Source: Streptomyces sp. RB17
Lineage (GTDB): Bacteria; Actinomycetota; Actinomycetes; Streptomycetales; Streptomycetaceae
NCBI RefSeq assembly: GCF_009604455.1
Contig: NZ_WEGL01000002.1
Span: 868,001-932,000 of the forward strand
DNA length: 64,000 bases
Direction of reading: 5' to 3'
In this document: piece after piece, positions 32,687 through 41,138 of the stretch
Layout: each line of letters starts with the position of its first letter
How positions within the stretch are numbered: position 1 is the first letter of the stretch
Translations under genes and position numbers: made by a program
Notes under the pieces: generated by a model
What the model saw: the letters and a program-made list of their open reading frames with translations, nothing else
Told to the model about the DNA's origin: nothing
Databases searched by the model: none

Positions 32687-33580
32687 TCAGATCAGGACAC
32701 CGGACAGCTGCCGCAGCAAGTCCCCTGTCGCGTCGGCCGCGAGCAGGGCGGAGAGGGTGCCCAGCAGGAGGACGGCCGCCGCGGCCGGCCACAGCCGCGG
32801 CGGCGGGCCGGTCTGCAGGGCCGCGATGCGGCGGGTGACGGCGCGGTCGGTGAAGTGCAGGGCGCAGGTGGTGCGGGCCCCGCCGGCGCTGAGCGCGGCC
32901 CGGGCCAGGGCCCGGGCGGTGGTCCGCCGGTCGCCGACCGTGGCCGCCGCCTGCTCGTCGGCCCACCGCTCCACGAGGAAACCGACGGCCCTGCGCGCCG
33001 GGCCGAGCAGCGGGTCGGCCGCCGCCGCGAGGGTCGCTGCCATGACCAACGGGCCGTGCCGATGGGCGAGATGAGCGCGCTCGTGCGCGAGGAGCGCTCG
33101 TCGCTCGGCCGGCCCGAGGGCGCGCAGCATCGCCGAGGTGACCAGGATCCGGCCCGGCCGGCCCGGGATCGCGAACGCCTGCGCAACCTCGGAGGCGGCG
33201 ACGATCAGCTCGGTGTCCGCCGGGTGTCCCGCGCACAGCCGGCGCAGGGCACGCCGGGTGCGGCGCTCGGCGTGTACGGCCCGGTACACCCGTACGGCGA
33301 TCAGCACCAGTGCCAGGCAGGCGGCGAGGCCGATCGCCTCGGGCACCGGGGCCGTCACCGGATGCCCGTCCTCGCGGGCCTCGCGGATCACCGGCGGCGC
33401 GTCCCCGAGGAGCGCGGCGGCCAGCAGAACCAGTGACCAGGTGGTGGCCGCGGCGGTCAGCACGGCCGCCGAGGTGAGGACGCGCGCGGCGAGTGCCGGA
33501 GCGACCCGGCCGGCGATCAGCGGGCCGATCACCGACAGCAGCAGGGACAGCACCAGCGGGGTGTACACGTCGAACCTCAT
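32687..33580 (-). CDS. BlaR1/M56-like membrane metallopeptidase
   Basis: A 297-residue integral membrane zinc metallopeptidase of the M56 (BlaR1/MecR1) type without an external beta-lactam-sensor domain. The zinc motif is LLAHERAHLAHRHG (HExxH) with the distal Glu in VERWADEQAAA. Four to five hydrophobic helices are visible. Such enzymes cleave BlaI-type repressors after a signal. Its ATG overlaps the blaI-like stop by four bases (33577-33580), so the two are co-translated. Confidence 0.85.
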   Translation of the reverse strand: MRFDVYTPLVLSLLLSVIGPLIAGRVAPALAARVLTSAAVLTAAATTWSLVLLAAALLGDAPPVIREAREDGHPVTAPVPEAIGLAACLALVLIAVRVYRAVHAERRTRRALRRLCAGHPADTELIVAASEVAQAFAIPGRPGRILVTSAMLRALGPAERRALLAHERAHLAHRHGPLVMAATLAAAADPLLGPARRAVGFLVERWADEQAAATVGDRRTTARALARAALSAGGARTTCALHFTDRAVTRRIAALQTGPPPRLWPAAAAVLLLGTLSALLAADATGDLLRQLSGVLI

Positions 33581-33960
33581 GCGCCGCCTCCGGCGAGCAG
33601 TGCGCGCAGCGCCCGCTCCTCCTCGGCGCTCAGCCCGGTAACGAACTGCTGGAGCGCGGCGATCGGGTCCGGGCCACGGTCCAGGGCCTCGTGCATCGCC
33701 TCGGCGGTCAATTCGGCCGCGTTCTTCGCCGGGCGGTACGCGCCGCGCCGGCCGTCGGCGTCCCGCAGCACCAGCCCTTTATCGTACAGGCGTTTGAGGA
33801 TGGTGTGCACCGTGTTGTAGGCGAGCGCCCCGTCGACCTCGGCCTGGATCTCCGCCGGGGTCAGGGGCCGCTCGGTGGCCCAGAGCGCGGCCAGCACCTC
33901 GCTCTCCAGCTCACCGGCGCTGCGCCGCTCCGCCCTCCCGCGGGACCCTGTGCCAGCCAT
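33577..33960 (-). CDS. BlaI/MecI/CopY-family transcriptional repressor
   Basis: A 127-residue winged-helix repressor: AGELESEVLAALWATERPLT, PAEIQAEVDGALAYNTVHTI and LKRLYDKGLVLRDADG. The dimerisation helix EAMHEALDRGPDPIAALQQF and cleavage-prone region follow the family. It starts with ATG at 33960. A perfect dyad CCCTACA-GGT-TGTAGGG lies about 110 bp upstream in the divergent promoter. Its partner is the M56 peptidase. Confidence 0.9.
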   Translation of the reverse strand: MAGTGSRGRAERRSAGELESEVLAALWATERPLTPAEIQAEVDGALAYNTVHTILKRLYDKGLVLRDADGRRGAYRPAKNAAELTAEAMHEALDRGPDPIAALQQFVTGLSAEEERALRALLAGGGA

Positions 33961-34070
33961 GCCCCAACCTTACAGCGCGTAGTGCCGTCGGCCGGATGGC
34001 CCCGTCCACCCGGCATGAGGCGGGTATTCGGGGTAGTTTGGCGGTGTTTTCCCCGACTCCCGTTCGCGAC

Positions 34071-34087
34071 CCCTACAGGTTGTAGGG
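34071..34087. promoter_or_regulatory. BlaI-type operator in the divergent promoter
   Basis: CCCTACA-GGT-TGTAGGG is a perfect 7-bp dyad, with the TACA/TGTA half-sites typical of BlaI boxes. It lies between blaI and the GT39-like gene and could control both. Confidence 0.7.
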
Positions 34088-34126
34088 TGACAAGGGTCCC
34101 CACCACTCCGCGGGGGCAGAGGGGTG

Positions 34127-35617
34127 ATGATGGCCGGCAGCGCGCACGCCACACTCGCCGGATTCCGGCGCCCACGCTCACCGCGCACGTCCGGCGGCAC
34201 CCGGCCGCTCCGCACCGCCTTCCCGCTCGCGGTCGTCGCCGCCGCCTTCACCCTGGCCCAACTGCTCCTGGTCCGGCCCGGCATGGGCCTCGGCTGGGAC
34301 GAGACGGTGTACGTCAGCCAGGTCAGTCCCCAGGCTCCCGCCGCCTTCTTCAGCGCGCCCCGGGCCCGGGGCGTCTCGCTGCTCGTCGCGCCCGTCGCCT
34401 CCTGGTCCACCTCCACCGCACTGCTGCGGATATACCTCGCCGTGCTGTCCGGCCTCGCCCTGTACCTGGCCCTGCGCGCCTGGCGCGGCCTGTTCCCGGT
34501 GCGCGTCCTCGCCCTCGCCGGCGCCCTCTTCGCCTCCCTGTGGGTGACCCTGTTCTACGGCCCGCAGGCCATGCCCAACTACTGGGTCGCCGTCGGCGCC
34601 CTGGCCGCCCTCGCCTGCTTCCTGCGCGCCCGGGCCGACCGCACCGACCGGGGCGCCCTGTGGGGCCTGGCGGTGAGTGCCGCCCTCATGGCCCTGATGC
34701 GGCCCATGGACGCCGTCTGGGCGGTGCTGCCGCTCCTCGCCCTCGGACTGGCGCGCCGCCACGGGCGGACACTGGCGGTGCTGCTCGCCGGGCTCGCGGC
34801 CGGCAGTGCCGAGTGGGTGATCGAGGCGTACGCCGACTACGGCGGCCTGGTGCGCCGGCTGTCCCAGGGCTCGGAGATCCAGGGCGGTCTCGGCTGGCAT
34901 CTCGCCGTCGTCGACCAACTGCGCAGTCTCGGCGGCCGGGCGCTGTGCCGGCCGTGCACGGGTGACGTCCCCCACCCGGTGGTCACCGTCTGGTGGTTCG
35001 TGCTGCCGCTGCTCGCCGTCCTCGGGCTCGTCGTGGCCGTCCGCGCCCGGCGTACGACGGCCACGCTGCTGCCGCTCGCCTGCGCGGCCACCGCGGCCTT
35101 CCCGTATCTGTTCATGATCGGCTATGCCGCCCCGCGCTTCCTGCTGCCGGCCTACGCCCTGCTCGCACTCCCGGTCGCCGACGCGCTGGCGTACCTGGTC
35201 AGGGCCCCGCGCCGGCCCTGGCGCCCGGTCGTCGCGGCACTGCTCTGCCTCGGGCTGGCCGCCCACCTCGCGGTGCAGCTGGCCGTCCTGCAGAACACGG
35301 TCGACGGCGCCACCGAGGCCCACCGCGCCTGGTCCCGTACGGCAGGTGCGCTGCACCGGCTCGGTGTCCGCCCGCCCTGCCTGCTCGCCGGGGACGGGGC
35401 CATCCCCGTCGCCTTCTACACCGGCTGCTCCTCGGCAGCGACGACCGGACACAACGCCAACAGCACCGAGGAGGCCATCATCGCAACCGCCCGGCGGACC
35501 CAGGTCGCCGTGCTGGTGCCCGGCGGCACCAGGCCGCCCGGCTACGCCCGCGCCTGGCCGTCCCAACCGCTCGACGGACAGCGGCTGTACTACGCCGTAC
35601 CCAGGGGCGGCCGATGA
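34127..35617 (+). CDS. GT39-like polytopic glycosyltransferase
   Basis: A 496-residue membrane protein of the GT-C superfamily: an N-terminal helix, the loop GMGLGWDETVYVSQVS with an Asp-Glu pair, and about ten further helices (FPVRVLALAGALFASLWVTL; ALMRPMDAVWAVLPLLAL). The C-terminal soluble part ends RLYYAVPRGGR. It probably uses a lipid-linked sugar donor. Possible starts are GTG 34124, ATG 34127 and ATG 34130; AGAGGGG just upstream fits the later ones. Its stop overlaps the start of the next gene (ATGA). BlaI may repress it through the upstream dyad. Confidence 0.75.
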   Translation: MMAGSAHATLAGFRRPRSPRTSGGTRPLRTAFPLAVVAAAFTLAQLLLVRPGMGLGWDETVYVSQVSPQAPAAFFSAPRARGVSLLVAPVASWSTSTALLRIYLAVLSGLALYLALRAWRGLFPVRVLALAGALFASLWVTLFYGPQAMPNYWVAVGALAALACFLRARADRTDRGALWGLAVSAALMALMRPMDAVWAVLPLLALGLARRHGRTLAVLLAGLAAGSAEWVIEAYADYGGLVRRLSQGSEIQGGLGWHLAVVDQLRSLGGRALCRPCTGDVPHPVVTVWWFVLPLLAVLGLVVAVRARRTTATLLPLACAATAAFPYLFMIGYAAPRFLLPAYALLALPVADALAYLVRAPRRPWRPVVAALLCLGLAAHLAVQLAVLQNTVDGATEAHRAWSRTAGALHRLGVRPPCLLAGDGAIPVAFYTGCSSAATTGHNANSTEEAIIATARRTQVAVLVPGGTRPPGYARAWPSQPLDGQRLYYAVPRGGR

Positions 35618-36594
35618 CGTCCCCGCCCCGCACCCAGGGACGGCCGATCACGTCCCCGCCGCACCTCGCCCCGTCCCTGGGCCGCCGGCACGCCTACTGG
35701 CAGGCCGGCCTCCTGCTCGCGGTCCTGCTCGGCGGGCTGTACCTGGCCCGCCGGCACTGGCCCGCCCTGGAGAGCGGGGCCTGGCGGCTGGCCGGCGCCG
35801 ATCAGGGCTGGCTCCTGGTCGGCGCGGCCGCAGCCCTCGGCACCTGGGCGGCCTCGGCGCTCGCCCAGCAGGGCGCGGTGGTACGACGGCTGCCCGGATC
35901 CCGGCTGGTCGCCGCCCAGTTCGCCGCCTCCGCCGCCAATCATCTGCTGCCCGCCGGGCTCGGCGCGGGCGCGGTGAACCTCAGGTTCCTGATGCGCTGC
36001 GGACTGCCCGCGGGCCGCTCGGCCAGTGCCCTCGCGGTGAAGGCCACCGCCGGTGCCACGGTCCGCCTGGCACTGATCGCGCTGCTCGCTCCGGCCTGCC
36101 CGGGACTGCTGCGTCCGCCGCACCTCACCCCGACGACCCTCTCCGTCGCCCTCGGCGGACTCGTGCTGCTCCTGGCCCTGCCGGCCACCCCCTGGTGGGC
36201 GCGCTGCCGCCGGGCCCTCGCGGCCGTCCTGGCCGACATCCGTCTCCTGCACGCCTGCCCCGCGCGGGCGGTGGCCCTGTGGGGCGGCTCCCTCGCCTTC
36301 GCCGCGCTGCACTCGCTGGTGCTGATCGCCGTCACCCAGGCGGTCGGACTGCCGCTGCCCCCGCTGCAGGTGGCCCTGCTGTACCTCGCCGCCAGCAGCG
36401 CCGCCGCCCTGCTGCCCACGCCGGGCGGTCTCGGCTCCCTGGACGCGGCGCTCGCGCTCGCCCTCACCGTCTCCGGCGCCCCCGGCGCGGCCGCCGCCTC
36501 CGCCGTGCTCGGGTACCGGCTGCTGACCGTCTGGCTGCCCCTGCTGCCCGGGCTGCTGGTGCTCGGGATGCTGGTGCGGCGCAAGGCCCTGTGA
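35614..36594 (+). CDS. Flippase-like (lysylphosphatidylglycerol-synthase/UPF0104-type) membrane protein
   Basis: A 326-residue polytopic membrane protein with the GxGxG-like motif region HLLPAGLGAGAVNLRFL and the conserved LLPTPGGLGSLDAALALALT near the C-terminus. These fit the LPG-synthase transmembrane/YbhN flippase-like family. It may move a lipid-linked intermediate that the coupled GT gene uses. Its ATG overlaps the GT stop by four bases. It ends 74 bp before the proteasome-like gene. Confidence 0.75.
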   Translation: MTSPPRTQGRPITSPPHLAPSLGRRHAYWQAGLLLAVLLGGLYLARRHWPALESGAWRLAGADQGWLLVGAAAALGTWAASALAQQGAVVRRLPGSRLVAAQFAASAANHLLPAGLGAGAVNLRFLMRCGLPAGRSASALAVKATAGATVRLALIALLAPACPGLLRPPHLTPTTLSVALGGLVLLLALPATPWWARCRRALAAVLADIRLLHACPARAVALWGGSLAFAALHSLVLIAVTQAVGLPLPPLQVALLYLAASSAAALLPTPGGLGSLDAALALALTVSGAPGAAAASAVLGYRLLTVWLPLLPGLLVLGMLVRRKAL

Positions 36595-36668
36595 GGGATG
36601 GGGAGTTTCCCGCACGCTCGCGGCAGGTAGGAGTCGGGTGTCGGAAGCCGTACCGGAGGGGGAGGGCC

Positions 36669-37523
36669 ATGTCGGGGAACGACACAGGGGGGCTGCCGGG
36701 CGAGGCGTTCTTCACGCCGGGGACGTCGTCCTTCACGGAGTTCCTGGCCGCGCACCGCCCCGGGCTGCTGCCCACCGCGCCCGCGCTGCCCGCCGGGGTG
36801 CGGATGGCCCCCGACCGGTTCCCGCACGGCACCACCGTGCTCGCCCTCACCTACCGCGACGGCGTGCTGATCGCCGGCGACCGCAGGGCCACCATGGGCA
36901 ACCTGATCGCCCAGCGCGACCTGGAGAAGGTGCACCCCGCCGACGACCACACGGCCGTCGCCTTCGCCGGCACCGTCGGCCTCGCCGTCGACATGGTGCG
37001 GCTCTACCAGGTCGAGCTCGCGCACTTCGAGAAGATCGAGGGTACGGCGATGACCCTGGCCGGCAAGGCGACCCGGCTCGCGACGATGATCCGGCAGAAC
37101 CTCGCCCAGGCCATGCAGGGCCTCGCCGTCGTCCCGCTGCTCGCCGGGTACGACCTCACCGCGCCCGACGGCGGCCGCGGCCGCATCTTCGGCTTCGACG
37201 CGGCCGGCGGCCTCTACGAGAAGGACGACTTCTACGCCGAGGGCTCCGGCTCCCCCTACGCCCGGGGCGCCCTGAAGAAGCTCTACCGGACGGGCCTCAC
37301 CCGGCGCGAGGCCGTCCTCGCCACGCTCCAGGCGCTGTACGACGCGGCCGACGACGACTCGGCCACGGGCGGCCCCGACCTGAACCGCCGCATCTTCCCC
37401 GTCGTCTGCGTGATCACCGAGGACGGCTTCGAACGGCTGCCGGAGTCCGAGACCGGGGAACTCAGCCGGGAGATGATCCAGCAGCGCGCCGCCCGCCCGG
37501 ACGGCCCGCACGTCACACCCTGA
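36669..37523 (+). CDS. Orphan 20S proteasome beta subunit (PrcB-like)
   Basis: This 284-residue protein is a clear actinobacterial proteasome beta subunit. A 54-residue propeptide (EAFFTPGTSSFTEFLAAHRP) precedes the self-cleavage site HG|TTVLALTYRDGVLIAGDRR, so Thr55 is the nucleophile. Asp17 (mature) in GDRRAT and Lys33 in RDLEKVH are in the right places; GSGSPYARG and YDAADDDSATGGPDLNRR are the later signatures. It should be active, and in standard operons it is followed by prcA, preceded by pup. Here it stands between a flippase-like gene and a DUF347 gene with no prcA, pup, dop, pafA or ATPase within the window. GGAGGGGGAGGG lies just before the ATG. A second subunit set elsewhere is likely. 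Confidence 0.93.
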   Translation: MSGNDTGGLPGEAFFTPGTSSFTEFLAAHRPGLLPTAPALPAGVRMAPDRFPHGTTVLALTYRDGVLIAGDRRATMGNLIAQRDLEKVHPADDHTAVAFAGTVGLAVDMVRLYQVELAHFEKIEGTAMTLAGKATRLATMIRQNLAQAMQGLAVVPLLAGYDLTAPDGGRGRIFGFDAAGGLYEKDDFYAEGSGSPYARGALKKLYRTGLTRREAVLATLQALYDAADDDSATGGPDLNRRIFPVVCVITEDGFERLPESETGELSREMIQQRAARPDGPHVTP

Positions 37524-37580
37524 CCAAGTGCCGCGCCGGGCGCTCAGGATGCGTTGGTTCTGCTTGGCGCCGTCGGCACC

Positions 37581-38220
37581 GTGACCTCAGAGACCTCTAC
37601 AACCACGCCGGCCGCCGCCGTCGGCACCACCACGGCGGGCCGTCGCGCGCTCTGGAACAAGGTGCCCGAAGTCACCGTCTACTTCTGGGTGATCACGGTG
37701 CTGTGCACGACGGTCGGCAGCGTCGTCGGCAACCTGGTCAGCGACAACCTCACCGACAACATGGGCGTCGCGCTGGAGACCACCACGACCGTCTTCGCGA
37801 TCGCCCTGATGATCGTCTTCGCCGCCTGGTACCGCACCGAGCGCACGCTGTCGATCCACCACGTCGACACCACGCGCCGGGAGGCCTTCTACTGGCTCGC
37901 CGTCCTGTTCACCTTCGCGCTCGGCACCTCGGCCGGTGACCTCCTCGCCGAGCGGATGGACCTCGGCTACTGGGTGTCCGCCGTGCTGTTCGCTGCCGCG
38001 GTCGCCGTCGCCCGGTCGCTCGGTCCGAGCGCCGTGACCAGCTTCTGGATCGCCTACGTCCTCACCCGGCCGCTCGGCGCCTCCGTCGGCGACCACCTCT
38101 CCCAGCCCACCGGTGACGGCGGTCCGGGCTTCGGCACTGTGATCACCAGCGTGCTGTTCCTCGCCGTCATTCTCGGCCTGGTCGTGTTCCCGATCGTGAC
38201 CCGCAAGGACGTCACCGTGG
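37581..38220 (+). CDS. DUF347 membrane protein, 3' end unresolved (stop codon lost)
   Basis: The start GTG at 37581 (VTSETSTTTP) leads to DUF347 repeats: NKVPEVTVYFWVITVLCTTV, RREAFYWLAVLFTFALGTSA then GDLLAERMDLGYW, and AVTSFWIAYVLTRPLGASVG. From memory such proteins carry four repeats and about 250 residues; here repeat 1 seems fused directly into repeat 2 (VVGNLVSDNLTDNMGVALET), leaving about three. After FPIVTRKDV (about 38214) the family similarity ends, but no in-frame stop occurs until 40134-40136, deep inside the oppositely oriented kinase and regulator genes. A translated tail of about 640 residues is implausible; the end is undefined. Probably a damaged gene. Confidence 0.6.
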
Positions 38221-38233
38221 AACGGCCGGCCGA

Positions 38234-38363
38234 GCGGACCGTGCGACGGCGGTGGTCAGGCGGGCGGGCGCGGCCACACGGACCGTCCGGCGTCGGGCCT
38301 CGGCGGGAGGCGGCCCGTCCGACGTGGGCGTCCGGCAGGCAGAGTGACGCGGACCGTGCGACG
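38234..38363. repeat. 15-bp direct repeats at the DUF347/kinase boundary
   Basis: GCGGACCGTGCGACG occurs at 38234-38248 and 38349-38363, followed in each by a similar TCAGxCGGCGGG-type tail; the second tail holds the kinase stop codon (38367-38369). It looks like a partial duplication of the kinase 3' end next to the missing DUF347 stop. Confidence 0.5.
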
Positions 38364-38366
38364 CGG

Positions 38367-39767
38367 TCAGCCGGCGGGCAGGGTGACCGCGAACCGCGCC
38401 CCGGGCCCGTGCCCGGGATCGTGGGACACCTCGCCGCCGGCGGAGCGGGCCAGGCGGCGCGCGAGCGGCAGTCCGAGGCCGGCCCCACCGTGGCCGTCGG
38501 CGGGATCGGCCCGCTTGCCGGGCTGGAAGAGCCGGTCCGTGAAGGCCTCCGGCACACCCGGACCGTCGTCGGTGACCTCGACCCGTATGCCGTCGGCCGT
38601 CCGGCACGCGGCGAGCGTGACCGTCGTACGGGCATAGCGCACGGCGTTGGCCAGCAGCGGGCTGACGATCCGTTCGACGAGCGCCGGCGGGACGCCGGCC
38701 GTGAGCGGCCCGGGGACGTCCCCGACGACGACCCGCACCGCGTCCGGGGTCGGCATGGAGTCGGACAGGCGGTGCAGCACTGCCGGCACGTCGGCGGTGC
38801 CGGGCGCCGTCGGCACACCCGCGCGGGCCTCGTCCAGCAGGGTGTCGCAGATGGTGCGCATCGACTGCGCGGCCTCCGCCACGACCTCGTGCGCCGCCCG
38901 GGTCTCGGCGTCGGAGCGGGGCCGGGAGCGCCACCAGTCCAGTTCGGCGACGATCCGGCTCAGCGGGGTGCGCAGCTCGTGGGACAGCTCGCCGGTCAGC
39001 CGCCGCTCGTGCCGCAGCACCGCCCGGATCCGGTCCAGCAGGGCGTCCAACGAGTCGCCGAGCTCGGCCAGTTCCGCCGGCCGGCCCCGGCCGGCGAAGC
39101 GCTCCTCGGATCCCACGGCACTCCACTGCGTCGCCTGGTCCGTCATCGTGCGCACCGGACGCAGCGCCCGGCCCACCGCGAGCCGGGTCAGCGCATAGGT
39201 GCAGGCGAGCATCACCGCGTCCAGCGCGAACGAGCCCAGCAGCAGCGTCTCGGCCGAACTCCGGTACGGCCCGAGGTCCAGGGCCGTGACCACGGTGGCC
39301 CGCGCCGCCGCACCGGGCACCGGTTCCGCGCACAGGCGTACCGTGTCGGGGCCGTGCACCGTGGTGCAGCCGCGCCCGCCGCGCGCGGCCAGGGCATTCG
39401 CGGCGCGGGTGAGCGCGCCGGCCCCGGACGGAGGCCGCTCCAGCAGACTGCCGCCCGTGTAGATCCACGCGTTGGTGTCCAGGAGCCGGTCGCCGGAGGT
39501 CTCCAGCACCCGCACCCGGCCGTGCCGTGTGTCGACCGTCGTGGCGACGGCCGCGGCACGGGTGCGCAGCTCGTCGTCCGCCTCCCGCTGGAGGCGATGG
39601 CGGGCCACGGTGTTGAACACCACGGTGAGGATCACCATCAGCAGCGCGGCGGTGGTCAGCGCGACGAGGGAGAGCCGGCCGCGCAGGGTGCGCGGCGCGA
39701 GACGGGCGAGCAGTGTGTGCGTGCGGCGCGGCAGGTGGGGCCGGCGAGGCGTGCGGCGCAGACTCAT
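38367..39767 (-). CDS. Two-component sensor histidine kinase
   Basis: A 466-residue membrane kinase. Two transmembrane helices (about 31-51 and 175-195) flank an extracytoplasmic domain of about 120 residues. A HAMP follows (RALRPVRTMTDQATQW), then the HisKA phosphoacceptor GELSHELRTPLSRIV and the HATPase boxes VTDDGPGVPE and GGAGLGLPLARRLA. It overlaps the response-regulator gene by four bases. As the last gene of the DedA-PAP2-PAP2 operon, it may sense envelope state; this is inference from context. Confidence 0.9.
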   Translation of the reverse strand: MSLRRTPRRPHLPRRTHTLLARLAPRTLRGRLSLVALTTAALLMVILTVVFNTVARHRLQREADDELRTRAAAVATTVDTRHGRVRVLETSGDRLLDTNAWIYTGGSLLERPPSGAGALTRAANALAARGGRGCTTVHGPDTVRLCAEPVPGAAARATVVTALDLGPYRSSAETLLLGSFALDAVMLACTYALTRLAVGRALRPVRTMTDQATQWSAVGSEERFAGRGRPAELAELGDSLDALLDRIRAVLRHERRLTGELSHELRTPLSRIVAELDWWRSRPRSDAETRAAHEVVAEAAQSMRTICDTLLDEARAGVPTAPGTADVPAVLHRLSDSMPTPDAVRVVVGDVPGPLTAGVPPALVERIVSPLLANAVRYARTTVTLAACRTADGIRVEVTDDGPGVPEAFTDRLFQPGKRADPADGHGGAGLGLPLARRLARSAGGEVSHDPGHGPGARFAVTLPAG

Positions 39768-40429
39768 GTCAGGCGGTGGCCGATCCCGCGTGCCGTGGCG
39801 ATGGTCCGCTCGCTGCCCGCCGCGCGCAGCTTGCGGCGCAGCCGGGTCAGATACTGGTCCAGCGTGTTGTCGCTGACCTGCGCCCCCTCCGGCCAGCCCG
39901 CGCGCAGCAGTTCGCGGCGGCGCACCAGCTCCCCGCCGGCCGCGGTGAGCGCCGCCAGCAGCCGGAACTCCGTCGGGGTGAGATCGACGCGCGTGCCGGA
40001 CACGGTGGCGCTGTGCCGGACGGCGTCCAGCACCAGTCCGTCCGCGGCGGCGGAGGCCGGCGCGGACGCCGCCCGGCGCAACGCGGCGCGCAACCGGGCG
40101 GCCAGCTCGGCGAGGTGGAACGGCTTGGGCAGATAATCGTCCCCGCCGGCCGAGAAGCCGGACAGACGGTCCGCCAGTCCCTGCCGCGCGGTCAGGAAGA
40201 GCACCGGGGCGAGGAAGCCGTTGGCCCGCATCGCCTGGCAGACGTCCCGGCCGTCGGCGTCGGGCAGGCCGACGTCCAGCACGACGGCGGACACGTCCGG
40301 TGTCGCCAGCCGCAGGGCCGTGGCGCCGTCACCGGCGCACACGGTGTCGAACTCCTCGTCCTGCAGACCACGGCGCAGTACGTCACGCAGAGCGTGATCG
40401 TCCTCGACGATGAGGATCCTGGGGCGCAT
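39764..40429 (-). CDS. OmpR-family response regulator
   Basis: A 221-residue regulator: receiver domain with acidic pair EDD, phosphoacceptor Asp52 in AVVLDVGLPDADG, and Lys in LPKPFHL; then a winged helix (DLTPTEFRLLAALTAAGGEL, SDNTLDQYLTRLRRKLRAAG). GGAGAG lies just before the ATG. Its first 47 bases overlap the end of the PAP2 gene upstream in a different frame, so translation is probably coupled. Confidence 0.92.
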   Translation of the reverse strand: MRPRILIVEDDHALRDVLRRGLQDEEFDTVCAGDGATALRLATPDVSAVVLDVGLPDADGRDVCQAMRANGFLAPVLFLTARQGLADRLSGFSAGGDDYLPKPFHLAELAARLRAALRRAASAPASAAADGLVLDAVRHSATVSGTRVDLTPTEFRLLAALTAAGGELVRRRELLRAGWPEGAQVSDNTLDQYLTRLRRKLRAAGSERTIATARGIGHRLT

Positions 40430-41138
40430 GTCTCTCCACCGGCCCGTGGGCCGTGTCATTCGGGTGGGATATGTCCTGTTCCGGGGCAGGGGGGACGTGT
40501 CGCCCGGGCAGCCACCGGGCCACCGCGCAGACGAAGACACCGAGCCAGCCGACGGCGAGCAGCCAGCCGCCGACCACGTCGGTGAACCAGTGCACGCCCA
40601 GGAAGACACGGGTCAGCCCGACCCCCGCCCCCCAGCACGCGACCAGCAGACACAGCACGGTTCTGCCGCGCGGGGCGCGCAGATACAGGGCCGTGATCAG
40701 CAGACCTGCCGTCAGCGCGGCCGTGGTGGTGTGGCCGGAGGGGAACGACCAGCCGGAGGCGTGGGTCTGCCAGTCGTACCGCGGCGGCCGGGTCCTGGCG
40801 ACCAGTTCCATCACGCCGTACCGCACCGCCTGGCCCGCGCCCAGGCAGACCGCGGCAAGCAGCGCGGCCCCCAGCCGCTGCCGCCCGGTGCGTCCCGCGA
40901 TCAGCCCGGCCAGGACCACCAGGACGTACGGCACGACACCGGTGCCCGTGTCGGTCAGGCCGCGGGCCGCCGCCACCGCGACCGGCGGGCGGTGTCCGAC
41001 GGACCAGGACAGCAGACCCTGGTCCGGGGCGAGCGGGTCGCCCTGGTCGCTCACCACCACGGCGGCCAGCGCCGCGAACGCCATCCAGGCGCCCAGGGCT
41101 ACCGTGCCCGCCGACTCGGCGAGCCTCCCCGGCTTCAT
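40383..41138 (-). CDS. PAP2 phosphatase (lipid phosphatase type), second of pair
   Basis: A 251-residue membrane PAP2 phosphatase: VMELVARTRPPRYD (motif 1, KxxxxxxRP-like), WSFPSGHTTTAALTAG (motif 2), and GLTRVFLGVHWFTDVVGGW (motif 3). It would remove a phosphate from a lipid pyrophosphate such as undecaprenyl pyrophosphate. The ATG overlaps the previous PAP2 stop by four bases, and its own end overlaps the response-regulator start by 47. The C-terminal tail is soluble and polar. Confidence 0.88.
   Translation of the reverse strand: MKPGRLAESAGTVALGAWMAFAALAAVVVSDQGDPLAPDQGLLSWSVGHRPPVAVAAARGLTDTGTGVVPYVLVVLAGLIAGRTGRQRLGAALLAAVCLGAGQAVRYGVMELVARTRPPRYDWQTHASGWSFPSGHTTTAALTAGLLITALYLRAPRGRTVLCLLVACWGAGVGLTRVFLGVHWFTDVVGGWLLAVGWLGVFVCAVARWLPGRHVPPAPEQDISHPNDTAHGPVERHAPQDPHRRGRSRSA

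Noticed and set aside
30222..33236. 1004-codon antisense ORF over GH65
   Set aside because: A frame open only from GC-rich codons opposite a strong GH65 gene with catalytic motifs.
38220..40136. Long continuation of the DUF347 frame as a real C-terminal domain
   Set aside because: It is antisense to a kinase and a response regulator with all motifs; the residues show the Arg/Pro/Gly-rich composition of shadow frames.
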